Part shown: in pieces, positions 43,573 through 51,857 of the stretch
Numbering within the stretch: position 1 is the first letter of the stretch
Layout: each line of letters opens with the position of its first letter
NCBI RefSeq assembly: GCF_029953285.1
Contig: NZ_JASAOI010000007.1
Location: 124,001 to 188,000 of the forward strand
DNA from: Yinghuangia seranimata
GTDB taxonomy: Bacteria > Actinomycetota > Actinomycetes > Streptomycetales > Streptomycetaceae
Length of the DNA stretch: 64,000 nucleotides
Reading direction: 5' to 3'
Made by a program: the position numbers and the translations under genes
The notes under the pieces: model-generated
Told to the model about the DNA's origin: nothing
Seen by the model: only the letters and a program-made list of their open reading frames with translations
The model's database searches: none

Positions 43573-45807
43573 ATGACGAGCGGATTCGGGGAGTTCTTCC
43601 ACACAGCGACCGGCTATCGCCCGTATGCCTACCAGGCGGGGCTCGCAGAGAGTGGGCTGCCGCGATTCGTGCGGGTTCCGTCCGGCGGCGGGAAGACCGC
43701 GGCCGCCGTGCTGGCGTGGCTGTACCGCCGACTGGTGTCCGCGCCCGAGGAGACGCCGCGGCGATTGGCGTACGTGCTGCCGCAGGGCGGCCTCGCGGAC
43801 CAGACCCACACGCGGATCGCCGAATGGTTGCGCCGGCTCGGGTACGCGGACGAGGTGGATCTGCACCTGCTCGCCGGCCCTGAGTCGCAGAACGGCACAT
43901 GGCGGCGGTATCCCGAGCGCACCGCGATTCTGGTGGGCACGCACGACGTTTTGCTGAGCCGGGCGTTGATGCGTGGGTTCGCCGATTCACGGACGATGGC
44001 GCCGGTGTCGTTCGGGCTGCTCAACACCGACACCCATTGGGTGTTCGACGAAATGCACTTGCTGGGACCTGGTTTGCCGACGAGCACGCAGCTGCAGTCA
44101 CTACGCGAATCGCTCGGCACGACGGCGCCGACCCACAGCACGTGGATGTCGTCGACGCGGGACGGGGACCCGGAGATTGGGGCGGGCGAAGCCCCGACAG
44201 GCGGCCACCTCAGCGCGATTCGACGCATCAGGCGCCTCGCCCCGGACCCGACACGGTACGTACAGGACCTCGTCGACGCGCTGGGCTCCGCACACGTCCC
44301 CGGCACGCAGACCGTCGCCGTACTCGGCTCCGCACAGCGCGCTCGCGAGGTCTACGGCGCGCTACGCAACGCGCATCCGGACCGGGAGATCGTGCTGGCG
44401 CATCCGTACGCGCGTTCCGTCGACCGCCGTGATCGCGCGGCGGCGCTGGAAGACACCGGCCGGGACCGGATCCTGGTCACGACGCGGGCGCTGGACGCCG
44501 GATGCGACGTGTCCAGCCGTACGCTCCTGACCGAACTCGCCCCGTGGAGCGCGCTCGTACAACGCGCCGGCCGCTGCAATCGTCACGGCGAACACCCCGA
44601 CGGCGGCGACCTGTTGTGGTGCGTCCCGCCGGAGGGCCCCGGGGCCGACGTGGGCGTCGCGACCTGGCTGAACGCCCACGAAGGCGAGGCAGTCACGACC
44701 GCCGACCTCTTTCACGCCCGTGTCGACCCAGACACACCACCTTCCCAAACCCTCCACGAGCACGACGTCTTGGCGATGTTCGACAACGCCCGAGGCGCGG
44801 CTCCGACCGACGCGAGTCCGTGGATCCGCGCCGACGAGGATCGAACGGTCTTCGTTGCGTGGCGGACCTGGGAGTCGGGAGAACCGGCGGAAGACGATCC
44901 TGAACCCGCCCGAACCGAGCAGTGCGAGGCGCCGCTCGCCGACGTCCGCGAGCTGTTGGACGGCGGCGTATGGCTGCGCGACCCCGCCGACGGCCGGTGG
45001 CGGCACGCTGTGGCCGACGACCTCCGCTCCGGATCGCTCCTGGTCGTCGACTCGGCGCGCGGCGGCTACCTCCCCGAGCTCGGCTGGGCGCCGGAGAGCG
45101 ACGCCCCGGTGCCGTCGCTGTTCACGGGACGCAGGCCTCCCACGACCGGGTGTGTCGCGTGGGTGAGCCTCGACCAGCACCTGCTGGAGACCGAGGAGGA
45201 GGCCCGCGCGGTTATGGCCGGCCTCCCCGGGCTGACCGAGGCGCAGCGGGAAGCCGTCGCCCACGCCGCCAGATTCCACGACCTGGGCAAGTGCCACGAC
45301 GTCTTCCAGGCCATGCTGCGCGACGGCGGCGGCGATCCGCCCGACGACCTGCTCGCCAAGTCCAAAGCCCCGTGGAACAACGGCGTTTCGGCACGTCCGT
45401 ACTTCCGGCACGAGCTGGTCAGCGCGCTCATCCTGCTGAACGGCGAGTACTGGCACACCCCCAGCGTCGACCCGAGGTTGGTCGCCTACCTGGTCGCGGC
45501 GCATCACGGCCAGGTACGCGTGTCGGTGCGCCCCGAGACCGACGAGGACGAACTGACCCTGCTCGGCGTCCGGAACGGCGACCACACGCCCCCGGTCACC
45601 ATCACCACGGGCGACCACTTCCCCGCGCAGTCACTCGACACCGAGGCCTTCCGCCAAGGCGGTTCGTGGACGCCGCAGACCTTGGCCCTGCGAGACCGCG
45701 ACGACCTGGGCCCGTTCCGCCTCGCCTACCTCGAGTCCTTGGTCCGCGTCGCCGACTGGCGCTCCAGCGCCCGCCACGACGGCCCCACGGTGGGACTCGT
45801 GCCCTGA
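43573..45807 (+). CDS. cas3: Orphan Cas3-like helicase-HD nuclease (type I-G order)
   Basis: The 744-residue protein has an SF2 helicase first: a Q residue in YAYQAG, Walker A PSGGGKT (36-42), motif II DEMH (159-162), motif III WMSST, motif V TTRALDAGCDVS and motif VI QRAGRCNRHGE (330-340). A C-terminal HD nuclease follows: FHDLGK (H569-D570), RHELVSAL, AAHHGQ (about 643-648) and the final aspartate in RVADWRSS. Helicase-then-HD is the order of type I-G (formerly I-U) Cas3, which unwinds and degrades DNA recruited by Cascade. All metal ligands are kept, so it could be active. No other cas gene or array is present. Confidence 0.9.
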   Translation: MTSGFGEFFHTATGYRPYAYQAGLAESGLPRFVRVPSGGGKTAAAVLAWLYRRLVSAPEETPRRLAYVLPQGGLADQTHTRIAEWLRRLGYADEVDLHLLAGPESQNGTWRRYPERTAILVGTHDVLLSRALMRGFADSRTMAPVSFGLLNTDTHWVFDEMHLLGPGLPTSTQLQSLRESLGTTAPTHSTWMSSTRDGDPEIGAGEAPTGGHLSAIRRIRRLAPDPTRYVQDLVDALGSAHVPGTQTVAVLGSAQRAREVYGALRNAHPDREIVLAHPYARSVDRRDRAAALEDTGRDRILVTTRALDAGCDVSSRTLLTELAPWSALVQRAGRCNRHGEHPDGGDLLWCVPPEGPGADVGVATWLNAHEGEAVTTADLFHARVDPDTPPSQTLHEHDVLAMFDNARGAAPTDASPWIRADEDRTVFVAWRTWESGEPAEDDPEPARTEQCEAPLADVRELLDGGVWLRDPADGRWRHAVADDLRSGSLLVVDSARGGYLPELGWAPESDAPVPSLFTGRRPPTTGCVAWVSLDQHLLETEEEARAVMAGLPGLTEAQREAVAHAARFHDLGKCHDVFQAMLRDGGGDPPDDLLAKSKAPWNNGVSARPYFRHELVSALILLNGEYWHTPSVDPRLVAYLVAAHHGQVRVSVRPETDEDELTLLGVRNGDHTPPVTITTGDHFPAQSLDTEAFRQGGSWTPQTLALRDRDDLGPFRLAYLESLVRVADWRSSARHDGPTVGLVP

Positions 45808-45836
45808 GCCACGGGTCCGGACGCCAGGCCGCCCGA

Positions 45837-46091
45837 TCAGAGGTTCGCGATCAGCCCCCAGGTGAAGAGGACGGCTCCGACGTAGAAGAGGACCGACACC
45901 ACCCACATGGTGCCCATCGCCTCGTCTGCGTTCTCTTGCGACATGCGGCCGATCCTGACCTTGAGCGCGAAGTGCGCCTTCGCCAACCGCGGCATGCCGA
46001 TCGCCACGATCCAGCAGACGATGGCGACGAACAACCAGGTGCCGACGCCCCCGTCACTCCCCTTAGCCGCCGCCTCCGCCAAGCCCTGCAT
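45837..46091 (-). CDS. Small two-helix membrane protein
   Basis: The ATG at 46091 follows GGGAGG by eight bases. The 84-residue protein has two transmembrane helices (about 18-35, TWLFVAIVCWIVAIGMP, and about 60-80, WVVSVLFYVGAVLFTWGLI) joined by a charged loop. Function is unknown. It ends 30 bp from the Cas3 stop in the convergent orientation; the next minus-strand gene upstream also encodes a membrane-anchored protein. Confidence 0.7.
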   Translation of the reverse strand: MQGLAEAAAKGSDGGVGTWLFVAIVCWIVAIGMPRLAKAHFALKVRIGRMSQENADEAMGTMWVVSVLFYVGAVLFTWGLIANL

Positions 46092-46158
46092 ATGCTGTGC
46101 CTCCCCCGCGTCACGGCACCTTCACCATGGCATGCGATTCACCCTCGCGTTGCGAAGT

Positions 46159-46704
46159 TCAGCGTTCTCGGTCGCGGTGGATCTCCGCGCGGACCGCATC
46201 CCAAAGCACATCCGCCGCCCGGGTGGCCTGAGCGGCCACTGCGCCCAGGTCGTTCTGCGGGTCTTTCGCTCCGTGCGCGTCTGTCGCATCGTGAGGGGTT
46301 TCGCGCGTGACACCCAACATTTGTGCCTGCCACTTCAGTTCAAGTGCGGTCTCCTTCTCGAGCCACTGCCGGAAGGCCGTCCTGACGGCTTTGGACGCGT
46401 AGGCGTGCCGCCGAGCCTCGAAGAGATAGCGGTTCGGGGCCTCGTACTGTCCGGGCCAGTCCTGCCAATCGCTGTCGACGGCGTCTCCCCGGCTTCTTTC
46501 CATCGCGTTGGTGCGCTCCTCCACGGAGTGGTGAACGTAGGCGAGGATCTCCTCGTACACGGCGCATTCACGCTCCCAAAGGCGCTGGTCGTGAGCGAGA
46601 TCTCGTTGGCGCCGGAGCGAATACCCCGCGAGCCATGCGGAGGTGCCGATGCTGATCGCAGCAATGGTGCCGGTGATGACCGCGGCGATGACAGGTGCGC
46701 TCAT
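46159..46704 (-). CDS. Membrane-anchored coiled-coil hypothetical protein
   Basis: The 181-residue protein has one N-terminal transmembrane helix (about 4-28, PVIAAVITGTIAAISIGTSA) and then a long charged helical domain (QRLWERECAVYEEILAYVHH, FRQWLEKETALELKWQAQML). This is the shape of many streptomycete membrane-tethered proteins of unknown role. It is followed after 67 bp by the two-helix membrane protein gene on the same strand. No catalytic motif is seen. Confidence 0.7.
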   Translation of the reverse strand: MSAPVIAAVITGTIAAISIGTSAWLAGYSLRRQRDLAHDQRLWERECAVYEEILAYVHHSVEERTNAMERSRGDAVDSDWQDWPGQYEAPNRYLFEARRHAYASKAVRTAFRQWLEKETALELKWQAQMLGVTRETPHDATDAHGAKDPQNDLGAVAAQATRAADVLWDAVRAEIHRDRER

Positions 46705-46937
46705 ATTCAGGACCTTTCACGGCACCGATCTGTCCATGACCCGGATCCTGCCGCAAGGGCCGTGGCGCGCCGCGCCGTCATGACCCGTTCAGCCCAACCT
46801 TGTGCCGAGAAACGCTCGATCGGTTCGCTGGATACGACGCGGCCGAGTCCGGCCGGACGACGACGCACAGCTGAACCGACGAGCGACAGCCGTCCCGTCG
46901 GCGATACGGGGTACGGAACGGCCGTCGCGTGTGGTTC

Positions 46938-48413
46938 TCAGGGGCAACCCTGGTCCGCCAGCACGTAGTAGCCCGGCGCGGTCTGCTTGAGGGTGTGGAC
47001 CGTGAAGACGTTCCACAGCCCCATGGCCTGGTTCGAGCCGTTGGCGTAGACGTAGCCGCCGCTCTGGTGGGCGCGGCCAGCGGTGGTGTGGGCGTAGTTG
47101 CTGGCCGTGAAGCAACTCGGGGTGGCGCTGCCGGTTGTGGTGGCGCTGACCGGGGTGGAGGTGGCCCCTGACGTCCCCGATGTGTCCACGGCGGCAACGG
47201 TATAGGAATACGCCGTCCCCGCCGCGAGTCCGCTGTCCGTGTACGAAGTCCCACTAGCGGAACCGACCTTGGCGCCGTTCCGATAGACCGCGTACGACGC
47301 GGCCCCGGCGACCGGGTCCCACCTCAGGCTCGCTGTCGTGTCGGTCGTGCCCGTCACCGTGAGCCCCGTGGGCGCGGGCAACGACGGCGTGCCGCCGCCC
47401 GTCCCGTCCAGGCCCCAGAACTGCGCCGTGTAGTAGCTGGAGCAGACCGTGTCGAGAAAGAACGCCCCCGTTGCGCCGCACTGGTCGACGCCGCTCCCGG
47501 GGTCGACCGCTAGGCCGTGGCCCATGCCGGAGATCGTGTAGAGCGCCACAGCGGGGCGCCCGCCGGTGTCGTTGTACGTGCTGACCGTCGTCCCGCCCGG
47601 CAGGGTCCGGGTGTTGGACGCCGTCTGGCCGACGCCCCACACGTTCGTCCACTGGTCGCGCGACTCGGTGGCGTTGACCGGGTAGACGGTGTTGTCGGAC
47701 GTCCCGTGCCAGATCGCCACGCGCGGCCACGAGGTCGTCCCGGCCGGGGCGGCGGCGCGGACGAGATCGCCCCATTGGGCGGGCGTCTTGCTGACCGGCC
47801 CGTACATGCAACTGTAGGCGGCGGTCTGGTTGTTGGCGCAGTACGCGGGGACGCCCGAGTCAATCGACCCGCCCGCGAACACGTCCGGGTAAGCCGCGAG
47901 CACGTCCGCGGTCATCGCGCCACCCGCCGACAAGCCGGTGATGAACACTCGGCTGACGTCGGTGCCGTAGCGCGCGACGGCGGTGTCGACCATCTGCTTG
48001 ATGGACAGCGCCTCGCCCTGCCCGCGTTTCGTATGTCCGGGCTCGTACCAACGGAAGCACGACTGCGACTGGTTACTCGGGTCAGTCTGCGGAAAGACGA
48101 GCGAAAAGCCGTACAGGTCCGCGTACTTGGTCCAGCCGGAGTTGGCGTAGTAGTCAGCAGCGGTCTGCCCGCAGCCGTGCAGGGCGACGACGAGCGGGGC
48201 GCGGGCTGGGAGGTTCGCCGGGGCGTACGTGTACATCGCCAAATTGCCCGGGTTGGACCCGAACCCGGTGACCTGCGTGAGCCCCGAGGCGGAAGCCTCC
48301 GGCGCCCCAGCGACCAGCAACGCACCCACGACGGCGAACGCCCCGGCCACGGCGGCCACGCGTCGACGAACGGCTTTCAGACGAGCAGCTCTTGCGATGG
48401 GAATCGACGGCAT
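46938..48413 (-). CDS. Secreted polyhydroxybutyrate depolymerase-like esterase with FnIII domain
   Basis: The ATG at 48413 follows AGGAGC and gives 491 residues. A basic signal peptide ends near residue 43 (EASA-SG). An Esterase_PHB domain follows (about 50-350) with oxyanion ALHGCGQT, lipase box GLSAGG (S162) and the catalytic histidine near ISGMGHGLAVD. Then come a fibronectin type III module (about 362-445; APTGLTVTGTTDTTASLRW) and a C-terminal Cys-containing substrate-binding domain (SNYAHTTAGRAHQSGGYVY). This order matches extracellular PHB depolymerases. The product 3-hydroxybutyrate could feed the ketone-body genes at 53.7-58.2 kb. Confidence 0.9.
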   Translation of the reverse strand: MPSIPIARAARLKAVRRRVAAVAGAFAVVGALLVAGAPEASASGLTQVTGFGSNPGNLAMYTYAPANLPARAPLVVALHGCGQTAADYYANSGWTKYADLYGFSLVFPQTDPSNQSQSCFRWYEPGHTKRGQGEALSIKQMVDTAVARYGTDVSRVFITGLSAGGAMTADVLAAYPDVFAGGSIDSGVPAYCANNQTAAYSCMYGPVSKTPAQWGDLVRAAAPAGTTSWPRVAIWHGTSDNTVYPVNATESRDQWTNVWGVGQTASNTRTLPGGTTVSTYNDTGGRPAVALYTISGMGHGLAVDPGSGVDQCGATGAFFLDTVCSSYYTAQFWGLDGTGGGTPSLPAPTGLTVTGTTDTTASLRWDPVAGAASYAVYRNGAKVGSASGTSYTDSGLAAGTAYSYTVAAVDTSGTSGATSTPVSATTTGSATPSCFTASNYAHTTAGRAHQSGGYVYANGSNQAMGLWNVFTVHTLKQTAPGYYVLADQGCP

Positions 48414-48489
48414 GCGGCAGCTCCTGGTCGAGGACGCGATGGACCGGCCCGGCACGCCTGGCCCCAGGCGTACCGGCCCGTGCCTCGAA

Positions 48490-48681
48490 TCATCGGACCG
48501 AGCCGAAGTCGCTGAAATGGCCGGGAAGTCCACTGTTCGCGCGCCCGTCATAGGCCACGAGGCCATGCCGCACCCAACCGACGGGCACGTCCACCAGCAG
48601 ACGAGGCGGAACACCCCCGTCCGGCACCTCGACGACGACGCCGTCGCCGTAGTCCCAGTACCGGAACCGGATCAGGAGCAT
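48490..48681 (-). CDS. Small hypothetical protein, second of a coupled pair
   Basis: The 63-residue product starts MLLIRFRYWDYGDGVVVEVP and has a short beta-rich core with VGWVRHGLVAYDGR. Its ATG overlaps the last codons of the preceding small gene (ATG...TGA within ten bases) and uses GGAG inside that gene. No family is recognised. Confidence 0.55.
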   Translation of the reverse strand: MLLIRFRYWDYGDGVVVEVPDGGVPPRLLVDVPVGWVRHGLVAYDGRANSGLPGHFSDFGSVR

Positions 48682-48833
48682 GGCGGCTCCCCCTCGACAC
48701 CGGACGGTAAGAACGACGCGGCATCGCCACCGACCGGCGTCCAGCTCACCCAGGCCGGCCCAAGGTTCGTCGTCACGGTGTACCGCTCGTGCGTACGCCC
48801 GTCCGGCAGGACGTCGTACACGCGAACAGTCAT
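48672..48833 (-). CDS. Small hypothetical protein, first of a coupled pair
   Basis: From the ATG at 48833 this encodes 53 residues (MTVRVYDVLPDGRTHERYTV, ending EGEPPCS). The frame is open further to an ATG at 48905, but the added residues look like read-through of a regulatory region. It has a small beta-rich pattern and couples to the next gene by overlap. It is divergent from the XRE regulator. Confidence 0.5.
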   Translation of the reverse strand: MTVRVYDVLPDGRTHERYTVTTNLGPAWVSWTPVGGDAASFLPSGVEGEPPCS

Positions 48834-48960
48834 GCGCGGGCCGCGCACGCGCGGCTCCTGGAGTTCAGCCCCGGCGCATTCGGAGGCATTGACGCGATCA
48901 GCCATGCAACTACCGTGTCAGCCATCGGTCATCAGCAATATGCGCGAGCACGCCACAACC

Positions 48961-48979
48961 ATTGGCGCTATGAGCCAAT
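48961..48979. promoter_or_regulatory. Palindromic operator candidate ATTGGC-N7-GCCAAT at the XRE regulator start
   Basis: A perfect six-base inverted repeat (48961-48966 and 48974-48979) overlaps the first possible ATG (48970) of the regulator. A second palindrome, TGGCGCCA (48981-48988), follows immediately. Such placement is typical of an autoregulatory site. Confidence 0.55.
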
Positions 48980-49944
48980 ATGGCGCCATGGCTACGTCAA
49001 AGACCCGGACGGAACGCCGCGCCATGGAACGCACCGCACAGGAGATCCGCCTGCGCGGCCTGCGGAACGCCTCGACCGTCGCCGACGTCGTCGACGGGAT
49101 CCTGGCCGCGCTGCCGGACGCGCATCCCTTGGAGGCGCACCGTTGGGCGCAGGGGTGGGACCGGCGAGAGCTCTCCATACGAATCGACATGGTGTACGAG
49201 CGCGCCGGGCTCGCCCCGCCCGGTGTCGCCGATGCCGAGATTTGCAGGTGGGAGCACGGAGACCGGCGGCCGAACGACGAACGTATCGACGTCCTGTGCC
49301 AGATCTATGGGACCCGGCCGGATCGGCTCGGCTTCGGACACGATTACAGTGGCGCCGTGCTCGGACATCTCGAACAGGCAGGTCTCATCGACCTCTACCC
49401 GCTCACCACGAGCGACTCGAAGGCCGACCTCGTCGGCCGATTGAGCTCGGCTGCGCAGCACATCAACATGTTCGGCCTCACCCGCAACTACTACGCGGGC
49501 GAGGCCATGCTGCCGCTCTTCGAGCACAAAGCCGCCAAGGGCGTGCCCGTACGGCTGTACATCATGGACCCGCACTGCGACTCGCGCCGGGACCGCTATC
49601 GCCTCGAGCCGGCCGAGGCGGCGATGGAGGATCCCGACCGCTACACGCGCGAGATCCTGCGGCCGCTCGCGGAAGCGGCGTCGGCCAGCGAGAACTTCGA
49701 GATCTACCTGTACAACTTCCCCTGCTCGTTCGCGATGGAGGAGGTCGACGACGCCATCCGCGTCATGCTGTACGGCCACGGCAAGCGCGGCACCGACGGC
49801 CCGATCCTGACCTTTCAGGCAGGGACCGAGTTCCACCGGTACTTCTCCGACCAGCTGCGATGGATCGAGCGACTGGCGGCGGCCGATCCGATCCCGGAAC
49901 CGTGGCGTTCCAAGGGCATCGCGGTGTGGCGGTACGAAGGCTGA
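48970..49944 (+). CDS. XRE-type helix-turn-helix regulator with C-terminal effector domain
   Basis: The frame gives 324 residues from ATG 48970 (or 318 from ATG 48988; neither has a ribosome binding site). An HTH region (about 45-120) contains RWAQGWDRRELSIRIDMVYE and EICRWEHGDRRPNDERIDVLCQIYGTRPDRLGF, as in actinobacterial XRE regulators. The C-terminal domain (about 140-320; GRLSSAAQHINMFGLTRNYY, GVPVRLYIMDPHCDSRRDRY, FHRYFSDQLRWIERL) resembles the signal domains of PLD-like or sensory regulators. It is followed after 32 bp by an acidic protein gene. Confidence 0.78.
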   Translation: MSQYGAMATSKTRTERRAMERTAQEIRLRGLRNASTVADVVDGILAALPDAHPLEAHRWAQGWDRRELSIRIDMVYERAGLAPPGVADAEICRWEHGDRRPNDERIDVLCQIYGTRPDRLGFGHDYSGAVLGHLEQAGLIDLYPLTTSDSKADLVGRLSSAAQHINMFGLTRNYYAGEAMLPLFEHKAAKGVPVRLYIMDPHCDSRRDRYRLEPAEAAMEDPDRYTREILRPLAEAASASENFEIYLYNFPCSFAMEEVDDAIRVMLYGHGKRGTDGPILTFQAGTEFHRYFSDQLRWIERLAAADPIPEPWRSKGIAVWRYEG

Positions 49945-49976
49945 ACCACAGCGCGACACAATCTAAAGTTCCGAGC

Positions 49977-50546
49977 ATGGTGCCTAAGAGTTTCTACGAC
50001 TTGAGGTTCGGCGTATCTCCCGGTGGCGCCAGGAAGGACGCGCACCACATCCGCGGCAGCCTTGACGAAGTCGTAGACGCTCTGGAGTCCGAGCTCGACG
50101 AGTCCGTCAACGTATGGATGCTCTTCGACTACGGCGCCGATCTGGCCTTGGACGTGTATCAGCGAGGCGAGCGAGTGCGTTCGATCGATCTTCACCCGTT
50201 CGTCGCGATCCGGGTCGACGGCTACCCGGAGATCACCTTCCTCGGCTCGGGCAAGCCGACCGGCTACGCCGTGGGCGCGGATGACGCAGCGAAGGTGAAG
50301 GCGGAGCTCGCCGACGGGCTCTTCGACGGCAGGTTCGACGGCAGGATCGACGCCACCGTGGACTGGGATCGTGTCCTCGTCCCGCCGCTTGTGGGTGAGA
50401 TCGCGGAGTACGGCGACTATGTCATGCTCGGCGACGGCCCCGTCGATGACCTCTCCGGCCTCGACGACCTCGACGAGGACGAGTTGGCGGACGAGCTGAT
50501 CGAACGGGACTACGTCGAGTACGGGGACCACGACTTCGAAGCGTGA
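49977..50546 (+). CDS. Acidic hypothetical protein downstream of the XRE regulator
   Basis: The 189-residue protein begins MVPKSFYDLRFGVSPGGARK and has an alpha/beta part (SVNVWMLFDYGADLALDVYQ, FVAIRVDGYPEITFLGSGKP). The tail is very acidic (DDLSGLDDLDEDELADELIE). No ribosome binding site is clear. No family is recognised. The composition and neighbourhood (next to an SMI1/KNR4 protein) are like those of small immunity or anti-restriction proteins, but that is only a suggestion. Confidence 0.7.
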   Translation: MVPKSFYDLRFGVSPGGARKDAHHIRGSLDEVVDALESELDESVNVWMLFDYGADLALDVYQRGERVRSIDLHPFVAIRVDGYPEITFLGSGKPTGYAVGADDAAKVKAELADGLFDGRFDGRIDATVDWDRVLVPPLVGEIAEYGDYVMLGDGPVDDLSGLDDLDEDELADELIERDYVEYGDHDFEA

Positions 50547-50652
50547 GCCGGCTCGCGGCACGGTCCTGCAACACCGAGGCACCCAGCGGGCCGGGCCAAG
50601 CCGTTGGGCCCCTGCGCACCAACGCGTCAGAGCCCGCTGCAAGCATGCCGCC

Positions 50653-51801
50653 ATGCACCTCGACGACCTGCTGCGAAACGCCACCCCGGCGCCCGATCGC
50701 GAACCCGCTCTGCCCGTCCCCACGGACTGGCGCGCCGTCGAGCGGTGGCTGGGCACCCAGCTCCCCGTCGCCTATCGGCGTGTCGCGGAGGTGTGGGGGC
50801 CGGTGGAACTGGGTGGCGCCCTCGAAATCGCTGTTCCCTGCCACGGGGAGTACTTCGACTATGGCCAGTGGCTGCGCGAGTGCTCTTCGCCGGAGGCCGG
50901 GCTGCTCTTCTGGCCCGACGAGGGCGGACTACTGGCCTGGGGGCGGCTGCGCGACCACACCCTGTTCTGGGACACATCCGTCTCGGCCGACCCCGACGCG
51001 TGGACCGTCGTCTCCTGGATGCCATCGGACCGGTCCCAGCCGAACGCCGTCCACGACTTCGGCCTGACGACGGCCGAGTTCCTCGATGCCGTTACCAGTC
51101 CGGAGTACGGACACCAGAACAGCCCCCGCCCGGTGTCGGCGACCATCAGGCGTACCCGGTACCGCTCCGACGTGTCCGCATGGCCCGTCCCGGACCTGCC
51201 CGCCCGTGAGCGGCACGCGGACCGTCGTGCCGCGTTCCGCGAAGGGGCGGGGTGGGACACCCTGGTGCGCTTGGTGCCACCGCCGGAGCAGCCGCGGTTG
51301 GACGACGGCGTCACGTGGGACTCGGTCTTCACCCGCCTCGGCACCAGACTGCCGGCCGAGTACGTGACGCTGATCGAACGCTACGGACGCGGTCACTGGC
51401 GCGAGACGCTGAACTTCGTCGACCCGTTCCGCACTGACGCAGGCGGCTTGTTCTGGGAGATCCACCGGCTCACCGAACTGTGCGGGATCCTGCGCGAGGA
51501 CGACCCCGACGCCCAGCTCCCGTCGCTCTGGCCCGCACCCGGCGGCTTCCTGCCGTTCGCCGTGACCGTAGGCGTCGACACGGTCGGCTGGTGGACGGTC
51601 GGCAAGCCTGACGCATGGCCGCTCGGGGTGCTGAACCGGGAACTCGACCACGAATACCCGCCCCTGCATGCCACTCTCGTCGACACCCTCCTCGCCTGGT
51701 GCCGCGGCACCTACGACGACCAAGGCTTCTGGACGCTGCACGACGACGATCCGCCCCCGACCGAGGACGAACTCTTCCACGCCGCCGAGTTCACTCCCTA
51801 A
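50653..51801 (+). CDS. Tandem SMI1/KNR4 (SUKH-superfamily) protein
   Basis: The 382-residue protein has two similar alpha/beta domains. The first (about 22-150) reads DWRAVERWLGTQLPVAYRRV, then GGLLAWGRLRDHTLFWDT. The second (about 215-365) reads DSVFTRLGTRLPAEYVTLIE, then PFAVTVGVDTVGWWTV. The W-x-x-V/I-E-x-x-L-G-x-x-LP-x-Y/A pattern is that of SMI1/KNR4 proteins, which in bacteria often neutralise contact-dependent toxins. No toxin gene is adjacent, so this is an orphan immunity-type gene or a housekeeping member. Confidence 0.82.
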   Translation: MHLDDLLRNATPAPDREPALPVPTDWRAVERWLGTQLPVAYRRVAEVWGPVELGGALEIAVPCHGEYFDYGQWLRECSSPEAGLLFWPDEGGLLAWGRLRDHTLFWDTSVSADPDAWTVVSWMPSDRSQPNAVHDFGLTTAEFLDAVTSPEYGHQNSPRPVSATIRRTRYRSDVSAWPVPDLPARERHADRRAAFREGAGWDTLVRLVPPPEQPRLDDGVTWDSVFTRLGTRLPAEYVTLIERYGRGHWRETLNFVDPFRTDAGGLFWEIHRLTELCGILREDDPDAQLPSLWPAPGGFLPFAVTVGVDTVGWWTVGKPDAWPLGVLNRELDHEYPPLHATLVDTLLAWCRGTYDDQGFWTLHDDDPPPTEDELFHAAEFTP

Positions 51802-51857
51802 GGCGTACGTGGAGCGCCGAGCCGGGCTCGGCGCTCGCTCAACAGCCTCGGGGAGAG

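Noticed and set aside
43517-46937. CRISPR repeat-spacer array near the Cas3-like gene
   Set aside because: No regularly spaced repeats of 25-40 bp were found in the intergenic regions on either side.
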